A stretch of 54,757 bases of DNA from positions 1 through 54,757 of the forward strand of contig JABLUY010000247.1 in NCBI GenBank assembly GCA_013306675.1. The letters run 5' to 3'. The notes beneath the pieces were generated by a model, which worked only from the letters and a program-made list of their open reading frames with translations, was not told where the DNA came from and did not search any database. This stretch comes from Thraustochytrium sp. TN22. Taxonomy: Eukaryota > Sar > Bigyra > Thraustochytrida > Thraustochytriidae. Every line of letters starts with the position of its first letter. Positions within the stretch are counted from its first letter, which is position 1. Of the stretch, positions 26,981 through 35,651 are shown one piece after another. The position numbers and the translations under genes are program-made.

Positions 26981-29524
26981 ATGGAGAGCGCGAGCGAGGG
27001 CGGCGCGGAGGCGCGCGAGGAGGTCGGGGCGGCGGCGGCGACGACGGCGACGGCAGAGGGCTCGTCAGAGGATGAGGTCGCGGAGGAAGCCCCGGCGAGC
27101 CCTTCGGGCGCGCACTCGGCGGCCGGGTTCGCGGACGACCTGCTGCTGGAGCTGAAGCGGCGCAGCCCGCCGCTCGTGCCGCGCGCGGCGGCGCTGCGCG
27201 CGGCGCTAGGGCTGCCGGCGGACGTGCTGCTGGTCCGGCCGGCGGACCTGGTCCGCAAGGCCATGGACGAGCTGGCGCTGGCGCTGCACTGGCACCTCGC
27301 GTACACGCTCGTGCACTCGGCGTGGAACAAGCAGCGGCACCCGCACGAGCGCGCGGTGCAGTTCCGCGGACGATCGGTGTGGCAGCCGCCGGACGAGAAC
27401 GGCGCGGGCGGACCGCGAGGCCGGCGCTCGGCGGCGCCCGAGATCGAGCTGCGCGTGCGTGCGGACGCCGCGGGCAACCTGCACGTGGACGGCCTGCAAA
27501 ACTTCACCAACGAGCCACAGGCGCTGGACCTGCGCATGCTGCTCAACCACGTGCGGCGCGTAAACACGACCTCGCACGGACTGTGGACCTTCGAGGCTCA
27601 GCGCGGGCAGCGTGTGCCGTATTACGCGGCCAACGTGGTGGGCGAGGCTGGTCTCTTGGGCTGCTGCGCAAACTTCTTTTCGCACCGTAATGCGGTGGTG
27701 CCACGCACGGTCTCGCTCACGCCCGAGGACGACGCAGCGGACTTTGAGGAGATCCGCCAGCGCGAGCTGCTCGTGGCGGCGGCCTTTTGCAACGCTGCGG
27801 AATCCTTCGCCGCGGCGCTGCGCACCAAGGTGGCGGGACTAGCGGCCATGCACGAGCCAACGCGCACGGCCAGTGACCTGCAGCGCGACGGCCGCCTTTG
27901 GCTCCACGGGTTATGCCGCGGCATGCTGGAGGCAAGTGCGAGCCACCTCAAGGCGGTGGCCAGCATCGTTGGGTTTTCGCGGCGTCTGCACTCGGCGTCA
28001 GGACGCCCCCCGGCCGGCCTGGAAGAGAGCTTGGGGGGTCTGCTCACACTCTTGGAGGACATCGAGCCAGAGGAGGACGAGGGCGAGGCAACGATGGCTC
28101 CGGGCGAAGCCGGACCTCTGCGCGGCGCAGACCCGCGCGAAATGCGCTTCTCGCTCTACCTGCTCTGGACGCGTTTTGGCGCTCTCGACAGAGACGGCTC
28201 GGAAACCTCGGCGAGCGCGGCTTCCGGTACAACCCTGCGATCGCGAACCAAGTCCATGGACGCGAGCGAAGCGGCTAGCACCAGCCTCCCACCCCCCGCG
28301 GACAGCAGCACCATCCGACCGCAGCAGCGCAACGAGTCGCTCGAGTTTGGCACGATCCGCGTGGAACGCTTCCGCATTCAGTACGCGGACGCGCGCCCCA
28401 GCGTGCAGCTTCGCGCGTCCTTTACCGTGGAGCCCCTTGGCATTACGCACGTGGACCTCGTGCACCGCATGCTGGACGTGGGCCTGCTCGCGCTGCGGCA
28501 GGCGCTCATCCTGGCGGCGCTTGACTATATGAAAGCGCGGCGCGAGGGCGACGCCGCCGCCATGTCCGCGGATGTGCGCACCAGCGACACGCCGGCCGCT
28601 TATGTGGTGGAGACGGCATTGCTGCAGCGCGGGAACGGCAAGCGGCTGCACCTGGACACGGGCTCGCTGGCCGCGACGGGGCTCAAGAATACCAAGGTGG
28701 GCATGTACAACGAGCCGACGCGGGACGTCGACTCTGGGCGCATTGAGCTCTTCAGGATCTTCGCGAGACGGCGAGACGTGGGCGCCGCGGTTCGTGCCGG
28801 CGCGTGGCAGCCGGACGAGATCGTAGCTCACTTTTTTCGCTATGAGCCGCGCTTCGCAGACCCGCGCTACATTGGCGAATTTCTGCGCCACACCGTGCAC
28901 CCACGTACGGGCGCTGCGCTCTTTCCAGAGGCCGCGGAGGTTATCGCAATCCGCGATCGCATTATGCATCACTTCCACCTCGTGCACGCGGAGCACTACT
29001 CGGTCACCGAGTTGTACCGCGACCTCTCCGCCATCAAGGCGCTCGTGACGCGCGTTTGCGACGTCTTGCGCGTAGACGTGGCTTCGGGTCGTATGCACGC
29101 GCTCCTTTTGGCGCTCCAGGACCTGGAGGATCTGATTGGCCACTATCAGCGCTGGCGCGCGCGGCAGCACGTTGCCTTTCATCTTGGCTCTTTCGCGGAG
29201 CGCCTCGAATGCGCTCAGGATGCGGTGCGTTCGCTGGCCGACGCTTACGATAGTGACTCAGGCATCATTGATCGCAACATGCGGCCTGACCTGCAGGCTG
29301 AGGACGGTTCCACGGACTCGGTGGCATTTCTTCTTTCGCTGCTCGGCCCGCTGCCGGAGCCCGGCGCAGCGGCGTCCTCTTCTTCCAACGCAGGTGCGGC
29401 GGCACGAGACGGCAATCCGTACGATGCTCTGGACGCGAGCTCAGTTGAAGAGGAGAGCGTGACGGGGAACGGCGATGGGGATGCGGCCCGTGACGTGGAG
29501 ACTCTGACATCCAAACAAACTTGA
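26981..29524 (+). CDS. Unrecognised 847-residue protein
   Basis: A long clean frame with strong third-position GC bias, so almost certainly a real gene, but I cannot place its family. It has a Glu/Ala-rich disordered head (about 1-45), a helical, Leu-rich region (about 50-110), a mixed region with VNTTSHGLWTFEAQRGQRVP, an acidic/Ser-rich linker (about 360-445), and a more compact C-terminal half. The best-looking conserved block (about 611-685) is rich in His and aromatics, including MHHFHLVHAEHYSVTELYR. A Ser/Ala/Gly tail closes it. No signal peptide or membrane segment is seen. An open stretch upstream starts at GTG 26945; ATG 26981 is preferred. Confidence 0.8.
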   Translation: MESASEGGAEAREEVGAAAATTATAEGSSEDEVAEEAPASPSGAHSAAGFADDLLLELKRRSPPLVPRAAALRAALGLPADVLLVRPADLVRKAMDELALALHWHLAYTLVHSAWNKQRHPHERAVQFRGRSVWQPPDENGAGGPRGRRSAAPEIELRVRADAAGNLHVDGLQNFTNEPQALDLRMLLNHVRRVNTTSHGLWTFEAQRGQRVPYYAANVVGEAGLLGCCANFFSHRNAVVPRTVSLTPEDDAADFEEIRQRELLVAAAFCNAAESFAAALRTKVAGLAAMHEPTRTASDLQRDGRLWLHGLCRGMLEASASHLKAVASIVGFSRRLHSASGRPPAGLEESLGGLLTLLEDIEPEEDEGEATMAPGEAGPLRGADPREMRFSLYLLWTRFGALDRDGSETSASAASGTTLRSRTKSMDASEAASTSLPPPADSSTIRPQQRNESLEFGTIRVERFRIQYADARPSVQLRASFTVEPLGITHVDLVHRMLDVGLLALRQALILAALDYMKARREGDAAAMSADVRTSDTPAAYVVETALLQRGNGKRLHLDTGSLAATGLKNTKVGMYNEPTRDVDSGRIELFRIFARRRDVGAAVRAGAWQPDEIVAHFFRYEPRFADPRYIGEFLRHTVHPRTGAALFPEAAEVIAIRDRIMHHFHLVHAEHYSVTELYRDLSAIKALVTRVCDVLRVDVASGRMHALLLALQDLEDLIGHYQRWRARQHVAFHLGSFAERLECAQDAVRSLADAYDSDSGIIDRNMRPDLQAEDGSTDSVAFLLSLLGPLPEPGAAASSSSNAGAAARDGNPYDALDASSVEEESVTGNGDGDAARDVETLTSKQT

Positions 29525-29852
29525 GCCAGGAGCAATAGAAACTTATGTCCTCTACTTACTTAGTAGTACCAGTAGAGATAGCGTCTGAAAGAAGGACGAA
29601 TCAACGAACGGTCTGTACAGCTGCGTGGCCGACGCTTGGGTCGCCGGTAGGAACAGAGGTACGGTTGGCAAGGGAGAGAAGGGTCCCTTTCGAAGAGTGC
29701 TTTGAAACGCCTGGTGGAGCAGAGTACGCCAAAGAAAGAGGTTTGATCCTGCTGCAGTAAAGTACGGCAAAGAGAGAGGTTCAATGCGGCTGCGCGGTTG
29801 ATGCTTTGACCCGTCTGCGGAAGCAGAGATTGTGACAATGAAAAAGGGCCTC
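29525..29852. other. Convergent intergenic region with short imperfect repeat
   Basis: It separates two convergent genes and should hold both 3' UTRs. An imperfect 38-bp direct repeat starts at 29723 and 29761 (AGTACGCCAAAG and AGTACGGCAAAG). Nothing else is recognised. Confidence 0.5.
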
Positions 29853-31052
29853 TTAGGGCTGGTGAGCGGCCGATGATTTGGCCGCCTGTAGCAGTAAGGA
29901 CACTTTGTCGCGCTCGAGCTGGAGTTCTGCGAGAGAACTTGCGAGCATCTTCATCTTGTCCGCCGCCTCGTTCTCATCCTGCGCTGCGCGCTCGGCCTTT
30001 GTCCGCTGGTCCTGCACGTGCTGCTGCACAAGGTCGAGCTGCGCCTGAGCCGCCTCCAGGGCTTGGCGAGCCAAGGCTTCCTCGCGCTCAAGGCTTGTCT
30101 GCGCCTCTGCAAAGGCTTTTCGTCGCTGGCTTGCCTGGACAATCTCCTGCTCGGCGCCTTTGCGCTGCTGCTCGAGGATGCTGATGCGTGTTGCCAAGGC
30201 CGACAACCTGTCCCAGTAGTCCACAGAAGCGCCGCGCGACTCAGGTCTGGCTGAGAGCTGGTGCTGGTGCTGGTGTTGTTGATTTTGGAGATGATGAGAA
30301 CGGCTCTGCAAGAAGGACTCGATGATCGCCTGTAGGCTCTGATTTACAGCCCACGACTGAATGGGCGCCTTGCAGACCGGGCAAGTGCCCATGGTGCCCC
30401 TGTCGCGGTCCGTCACACAATAGCGCTGCAAACATGCCTTGCAAAAGGAGTGACCGCAGCCAAAGACGAGAACGGGCGCTCGCTCAGCGCCTCGCATGAG
30501 TTCATAGCAAAGTGGGCAGCTGTGGCTCAGGAGCTGTGAGGAGAGATAGGTTTGCAAGTGGGAGTCCGCCGACGGCGTATTTGATGGAGGAGCAAAGGAC
30601 GCAGCCTGCGAACATGAGGCTGCCGCCGTAGAGGTGGGCGCTAGAGCTCCAGCAAGCGAGGCTGCCACGGACGACGCTGGCGTTGAAGCGGCTGGCGACT
30701 CCCGGTCCCTCGCCGCGGCAGAAACTGGCAACACTTGGTTCCTTGGCGCGGAGGAGGCTGGCAAAACCTGGTTCCTCCTTGGCGTCCTCGTGCCCGGCGC
30801 GCCCGAGCTTGCGCCTGGCTTTGTCTTGCTCGACGGTCCCTGTCGCGTAGACTCCTCGGCTCTGTCGCGAAGCCACTGCGTAAGAGCAAGCAGCGCCACC
30901 ACGTCATCGTCAGCTACGTATCCATGCGCCTTCCTCGCCGCGGCAACGTACCCGCTCGCGCCGCTTCTCGACCTCGCGCAGCATGCTCCGATGCTTTTGC
31001 TCCGACTTGTCATCGTCATGCTCCTTGCTTGCACTGGCAGTGCCACTGGCAT
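29853..31052 (-). CDS. RING-finger protein with C-terminal coiled coil (putative E3 ubiquitin ligase)
   Basis: A 399-residue protein with a C3HC4 RING at about residues 178-230: CPLCYEL, then VFGCGHSFCKACLQRYC, then TCPVCKAPIQ. All eight zinc ligands appear present, so E2 binding and ubiquitin transfer are likely. The N-terminal 170 residues are Ser/Ala/Pro-rich and disordered, with a duplicated NQVLP motif. A Gln/His-rich stretch follows the RING, then a coiled coil (about 275-390) that would mediate dimerisation, an arrangement like TRIM-type or RNF ligases. ATG 31052 is the first codon; two further ATGs at 31019 and 31013 are possible starts. Substrates are unknown. It converges with the 847-residue gene. 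Confidence 0.85.
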   Translation of the reverse strand: MPVALPVQARSMTMTSRSKSIGACCARSRSGASGYVAAARKAHGYVADDDVVALLALTQWLRDRAEESTRQGPSSKTKPGASSGAPGTRTPRRNQVLPASSAPRNQVLPVSAAARDRESPAASTPASSVAASLAGALAPTSTAAASCSQAASFAPPSNTPSADSHLQTYLSSQLLSHSCPLCYELMRGAERAPVLVFGCGHSFCKACLQRYCVTDRDRGTMGTCPVCKAPIQSWAVNQSLQAIIESFLQSRSHHLQNQQHQHQHQLSARPESRGASVDYWDRLSALATRISILEQQRKGAEQEIVQASQRRKAFAEAQTSLEREEALARQALEAAQAQLDLVQQHVQDQRTKAERAAQDENEAADKMKMLASSLAELQLERDKVSLLLQAAKSSAAHQP

Positions 31053-31799
31053 CAGCCTGAGCCGAGGTCAGTCATCACGAGACAGGCTCAAGGGGCCGTT
31101 ACTGGTTCCCTGGATTCCCAAGGTTGATAGGAAAGTGAGGAGGAGGATGCTCCGGGGAAGGCTGAGAGGCTCGACCCAGAGCGGCGGGCGGTTTCGCCAG
31201 TGGTCTTGAGAGTAGCCTCGGGGCTGCTGAACACTTTGCGATGCGACATGGCTCCACCAGGGCCAGGCCTTTCCGCTTGCGTGATGATGCACACGTCATA
31301 GCCCACCGGTGCAAGGATCTCTGGAATTGACCTTCTGATTGTCCGCGTCTGGGCAGGCCCGCCTCGTTGGCTGAGCTTGTCGACCTAAGTTCGCTGGCCA
31401 AGGCTTGTTGTGGAAAGGTGAAGGAAGTCATTGTGGACATCCAAGGTTGTCCATGAAGGTGCCGGCTGCTTGAAGGCTGAGACTTGGGCAGTACATGCGC
31501 AGTAACAAGGCTTCGCAAGCGAAAATCGGAAAATGTCAGGCCAGCACAATGCTCATGTGAACACAGATAATATTCTTTCTTTTTTTTTCTTGTCTCGCTG
31601 CTGGAGAGCGTTGCAGTCCAACAGAGACGTGAGAGAGGGACGGCCGCAAACATGGTTCAGTTGCTGAAGTCCTCCCGGCACACATCAGCTTCCACATTCC
31701 CACCAGGACACATTTGGAGGAGTGCTGCGGCATTCGCTTACGCCGGAGGCACTCCAATTACACATAAATCGAAAGGAGCTCGATCGACACAGTGAATCC
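31053..31799. other. Region between RING gene start and WD40 relic
   Basis: No intact gene. Minus-strand frames of 70-184 codons overlap and include a protein-like patch, MGYDVCIITQAERPGPGGA, that is not continued in frame. The composition is less GC-rich than the genes. It may hold the RING gene promoter plus further debris. Confidence 0.35.
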
Positions 31800-32402
31800 G
31801 CCTCATGATGACCTCTTTCCAAAGTTGCGTGAGGATCCAAGCTGTTGACCTGCGTCGCGTGCCCCACGAACACAGTGCGCCTGCCGTTGCCGATATAAGC
31901 ATCCCACGCGCGCACCGTCGCGCCGGAAGAAGAAAAACAGATCGTCAGACCCAGACACGATGATCCGATTGCCGTCCGAAACCACGCTCTTGACGTAATC
32001 AGTGTGCCCCTCGAGCACGTGCAGCATTTGGCCGGTGTGAGCGGAGCGTCCCACACGCGCGACGTGTCGTCTGAAGTAAGATAAAGGTTCGTCATGCCCA
32101 GGCACGATGATCCGGTTGCCGTCCAAAGCCACACTGTACACGGCGTCTGCGTGCCCTTCGAGCGCGCATGTTGCGCATGTTGCGCATGAGCATCCGCCAT
32201 GTAAATTCAAGACGAGGTATCGCCCGGAGACGACTTCCAGAGCAGAATTCTCCTCGTACACGCGCTTCCATGTGCGCCATCGCGCAACCATGGGAGTGCC
32301 ATTTGATTGGCTGGTGGCCGAGGGTCTGTGCATCGTCAAATCGAGAGCCTGCCGGGGAACATCTGAAAGCTGGTCGCAGTCTTCAGACAGGCGGACCTCC
32401 AA
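31800..32402 (-). pseudogene. Broken WD40-repeat gene fragment
   Basis: Two WD40 repeats are readable: LEGHADAVYSVALDGNRII (about 32165-32040) and LEGHTDYVKSVVSDGNRII (about 32016-31880), 147 bp apart. In each, the reading frame changes at the same place, after the Asp-Asp turn, so the terminal VWDA strand (RVWDA and RAWDA) appears only in a second frame. Each carries an extra 20-odd base pyrimidine-rich segment at that site. A chimaeric 199-codon frame results, but a functional propeller would need seven blades and an unbroken frame. Called a relic. Confidence 0.6.
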
Positions 32403-32936
32403 ATAAAGGGCATCGCGCTGACCCTACGAACCGACTTGCAGCAAGCAAACCTTTGCATGCTCGTTGGAAACGAAGACATCTCGGTCTGTCCCTCCAGACC
32501 TGCTCGACAGCTTGCCTCTTGTCTCCAAATCCAGACGCGATTCGGGCACCAACCCCAAAAGATCCACGGAGGTGCGGCCCTCACCAGCACGAGCTGCAGC
32601 AGCAGAGCGATGTTGTGCTTCGTCGTCAGCACGTTAGGGTGCGTCGGCCCGAGCTGCTCCACTTCTTGCTCCAGCACCTCGTTGTACTGCGCCAGCGCCG
32701 CCTCGTACAGGCCCATGTTATGCAGCACGCGGGCGATGCTGTGCTTCGTCGTCAGCACGGACGGGTGCGTCGGCCCGAGCTGCTCCACTTTGTGCTCCAG
32801 CACCTCGTTGAACTGCGCCAGCACCGCCTCGTACTGGCCCATGTCCTGCAGCACTTGGGCGATGTTGTGCTTCGTCGCCAGGACGCCAGGGTGGCTGGGT
32901 CCTAGCTTGGCCAACCTGATCTCGCACGCACCATTC
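32403..32936 (-). pseudogene. Kinesin-light-chain-type TPR repeat fragment
   Basis: Three near-identical 42-residue tetratricopeptide units follow each other on the minus strand, each beginning LGPTHP or LGPSHP and containing a TKHNIA or TKHSIA helix and a QYNEVLEQ-like helix. This is the kinesin light chain/TPR_12 style. The open frame (240 codons) also covers a piece of the armadillo array upstream in the wrong frame, and its downstream end runs into unrelated sequence, so it is a truncated chimaera and not a whole gene. Confidence 0.6.
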
Positions 32937-33480
32937 GAATGTCGGCGATGTCGCGCAGCTCCAGCCCGATGATCACCTTGTTGCGGTCTTTGAAAAAGGG
33001 TTTCCCGAGGGCGCCGCATGCCTCGGTCTGAAGCTGCCGGACGCCTGGATGGCTGCACATGGCCGCAAGAATGTCGGCGATGCCGCGCAGCCCGATGATC
33101 ACCCTATTGCGGTCGTTGAATGCAGCGAGGTTCGAGAGGGCGTCGCATGCGTGGGTCTGAAGCTGGCTATCGCCTGGATGGCTGCGCATGGCCGCGAGAA
33201 TGTCGGCGATGCCGCGCAGCTCCATCCCGATGATCATCTTGTTGCGGTCGTTTGCAGCGAGGTTCCAGAGGGCGGCGCATGCGTTGGTCTGAAGCTCGCT
33301 GTCGCCTGGATGGCTGCGCATGGCCGCGAGAATGTCGGCGATGCCGCGCAGCTCCTGCCCGATCATCACCTTGTTGCGCTCGTTCACAGCGAGGTTCCAG
33401 GGCTGCATGACTCGGTCTGAAGCTTGCTGTCGCCTGGATGGCTGCGCATGGCCGCGAGAAGGGCTTCGCTCCTTCCGCCA
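32937..33480 (-). pseudogene. Armadillo-like repeat array, truncated
   Basis: Four units of about 129-132 bp encode RGIADILAAMRSHPGD, LQTNACAALWNLA and DRNKMIIG blocks, an armadillo/vacuolar-import-like repeat. Unit boundaries on the plus strand fall at about 32941, 33073, 33202 and 33334. The first unit read on the minus strand (near 33400-33460) has lost a few bases and shifts frame; the last unit runs into the TPR array after a frame break. The array is therefore a fragment of a repeat protein and not an intact gene. Confidence 0.6.
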
Positions 33481-33833
33481 GGCTCACTTCATTCGGCTCC
33501 TGCGACGAAGCCACTTTCTGCAAAAGTGAATCACTGAGCGACTCGTAGCGTGTCGTCTCGTGGGTGGGGTAGGGGGGGAAGAACTCTTCGTGCGTCGAAA
33601 GCGTGATTTCGGTCAGCGAATGGATCGCGCCTGGCTTCCCCATTTACCACAAAACCACTGATCGATCGATGAACGCAGCGTTTTGTTGAAGGCAGCAGGA
33701 GCAGCGCGGGGTCGCCGACACAGTGTCGCAAATTCGCAGGCAGGTCAATCGGGGCGCTGACGGCAGCGGCCTCATCTGCTTGCGAATCTGCTTGCAACAT
33801 TGCGCCCACACATCTCCCGGAGAGGCTCGTGAC
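33481..33833. other. Gap between armadillo relic and second PARP gene
   Basis: Possible 5' remnant of the armadillo gene on the minus strand (a Thr/Ser-rich frame from an ATG at 33643 running into the array in the wrong frame), followed by the 3' flank of the PARP-fold gene. No separate gene is supported. Confidence 0.4.
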
Positions 33834-35651
33834 TCACACGAGGCGCGCATCATAGGTGATGAGGTAGTCCGGCATTGCCTGGTGCGCGTCAAAGGTACCC
33901 ACGAAGCTGGCGTCGTCCGGATCCACAAAGGTCTTGGCGCGACACATGACCGTGTCGTAGAGCACGTGCGGGTTGTCCTGGCGCAGGAGCTGCGGCGGTC
34001 GGACGCGGTTGGCGAAGCTGGGCACACTGCAGAGGTTACCGCAGGCGACCCGCGCCAGGAGAACCTGGTAGCGGCTGCGCGCCGTGGGCAGCTTGTGCGC
34101 ATAGTAGACAGCGCAGACGTTGGCCCGGACGCTGAAGTGGATCGAACGTCCAACACGGTTGGAGTCCCTGCACACACGAGGGTCAAAACCCTCGGTGCCA
34201 AGGCAAATGCCGTCGGGTGAGTTAGCGCTCGGGCCATGGAAAAGCCAACGCTCGTTGATGGCTCGAAAGCCCGGTTTGAACTTGAGTAAGTTGCAGTAGC
34301 TGCGGTAGCGCATCTCGAGGAAGGGGTTGTGCACCTTTTGCACGCGGCGCAAAGCATGGCGCTGGCGCTTCGTCCCGTTCGCGTCGAGGGGAATGTCCCC
34401 ATCGTCGAAGCAGTGCAGGACCGCGGCCCAACGGGTGGAATTGGGCAGAACATCGAGATAGCCGTTCGGGTGCGCCTGCTGCGCAATGTCCGCACGCTGC
34501 TTGATGTGGAGCGCATGTTCACAGAGGTCGACCCACGCCTGTTCCGAAGGCGTGGTCAACTTGAGCGTCTGAAGTACCCAGTTGGCCGACTTGTCCTGCT
34601 CCGTCTCCTCCACTGTCTTCACTCGCGCAGAAACCGCTTGTCCGCTCGAGGGGTCTCCGCAGGATAGCCAAACCAGAATCTCGAGGTCCAAGGTAGGATC
34701 TTCGCGAAATGCGCGTAGATTGGCGGCAAACTTGCTCCCCTCGGGTTTGGCCGCGAGCTGGTCCGCGAATGTGTTCTCATGCAAGAAGTTCTTCAGAGGT
34801 ACGTAGAAATGGCTGCCCGCCTCTTCGAGAAGCTGTCCAGCAGGATCGGGCTTGAGAATTTTCGTTTCCGGGAGCGACTCGCCGCCGCAGGTCGTCGATT
34901 CATCATCGTCGCGCATCCTCTTGTTGGCCGTCCTGTTGTTCACGGCCTGCGTCGTCGCTTCGGCCGCCTGGAGCCCAGGCGGCTTCGCCGTACCGAGCTT
35001 CGCATGTGTACCAGCAGTATGCCAGGCGGAAGGGGAGGACTCGGTCCCAACCTCCGTGAACAAGTCCTCGGGCCTCGCGAACTCGGAGGTTCTCTCCCCG
35101 ACCACCGTCTTGACGTGGTTTTGGCCCCTGCGCTCGTCCACGGGCTCGTCGCTGGTCACCTCGAGTTTGATTGCTGGCGCGCTGCGCGTTGCTCTCCCAC
35201 GGGAACCGCAGCCCGCCGCCCCATGCATGGGCGCCTTGACTTTCGCGTCGGAGGTCTCGGAGCTGGCCAACCTCCTCGAGGCGCTCTGCGCCACGCCGGC
35301 GCCCTGTACGGAGGGCGGCGGCGGCGGCGGCGCGGACGCGGGCGCGTCGGCGCGCCTCCCCGCGCCGCCCCCCGCGCCGCTTGCGTCTCCGGCCCGCATG
35401 CCGCCGAAGGGTAGCCCCCCCCTGACCGGGTCCAGTGCCACGTCGGCGCTCTCCAATTGCTGGACGTGGGCATCTTCGCAGACGCTTCGGCCGTCACGCG
35501 CGGGCGCGCCCTCGCGCGCCGACGCCCGCGGCCCCTCCATCGCGCACGTCAGGCCTCGCGCCGCGCGCCCCGGTCCGTCCGTGCCCTGCTTGTCTTGGTA
35601 TTGACTGCTTGCGCTCTCAAGGCGGCGGCGGAGAACTAACGCCGCTAGCAT
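33834..35651 (-). CDS. PARP catalytic-fold protein with disordered N-terminus
   Basis: Predicted ADP-ribosyltransferase of 605 residues from ATG 35651, or 568 from ATG 35540. The N-terminal half is Ser/Ala/Pro-rich with a possible nuclear signal (NKRMRDDDE). A middle region (about 265-400) has no recognised domain. The C-terminal 190 residues carry the PARP fold: NERWLFHGPSANSPDGI (catalytic-type His), GFDPR, GRSIHFSVRANVCAVYYA (Tyr), LLARVACGNL and a final MPDYLITYDA. In tankyrase-like enzymes the last block reads PEYLITY with the catalytic Glu; here the equivalent residue seems to be Asp. The Thr after HG is replaced by Pro, and the usual Tyr in GxYF is His. Activity may thus be mono-ADP-ribosylation or lost. 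No WGR or zinc finger is seen. Confidence 0.8.
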   Translation of the reverse strand: MLAALVLRRRLESASSQYQDKQGTDGPGRAARGLTCAMEGPRASAREGAPARDGRSVCEDAHVQQLESADVALDPVRGGLPFGGMRAGDASGAGGGAGRRADAPASAPPPPPPSVQGAGVAQSASRRLASSETSDAKVKAPMHGAAGCGSRGRATRSAPAIKLEVTSDEPVDERRGQNHVKTVVGERTSEFARPEDLFTEVGTESSPSAWHTAGTHAKLGTAKPPGLQAAEATTQAVNNRTANKRMRDDDESTTCGGESLPETKILKPDPAGQLLEEAGSHFYVPLKNFLHENTFADQLAAKPEGSKFAANLRAFREDPTLDLEILVWLSCGDPSSGQAVSARVKTVEETEQDKSANWVLQTLKLTTPSEQAWVDLCEHALHIKQRADIAQQAHPNGYLDVLPNSTRWAAVLHCFDDGDIPLDANGTKRQRHALRRVQKVHNPFLEMRYRSYCNLLKFKPGFRAINERWLFHGPSANSPDGICLGTEGFDPRVCRDSNRVGRSIHFSVRANVCAVYYAHKLPTARSRYQVLLARVACGNLCSVPSFANRVRPPQLLRQDNPHVLYDTVMCRAKTFVDPDDASFVGTFDAHQAMPDYLITYDARLV

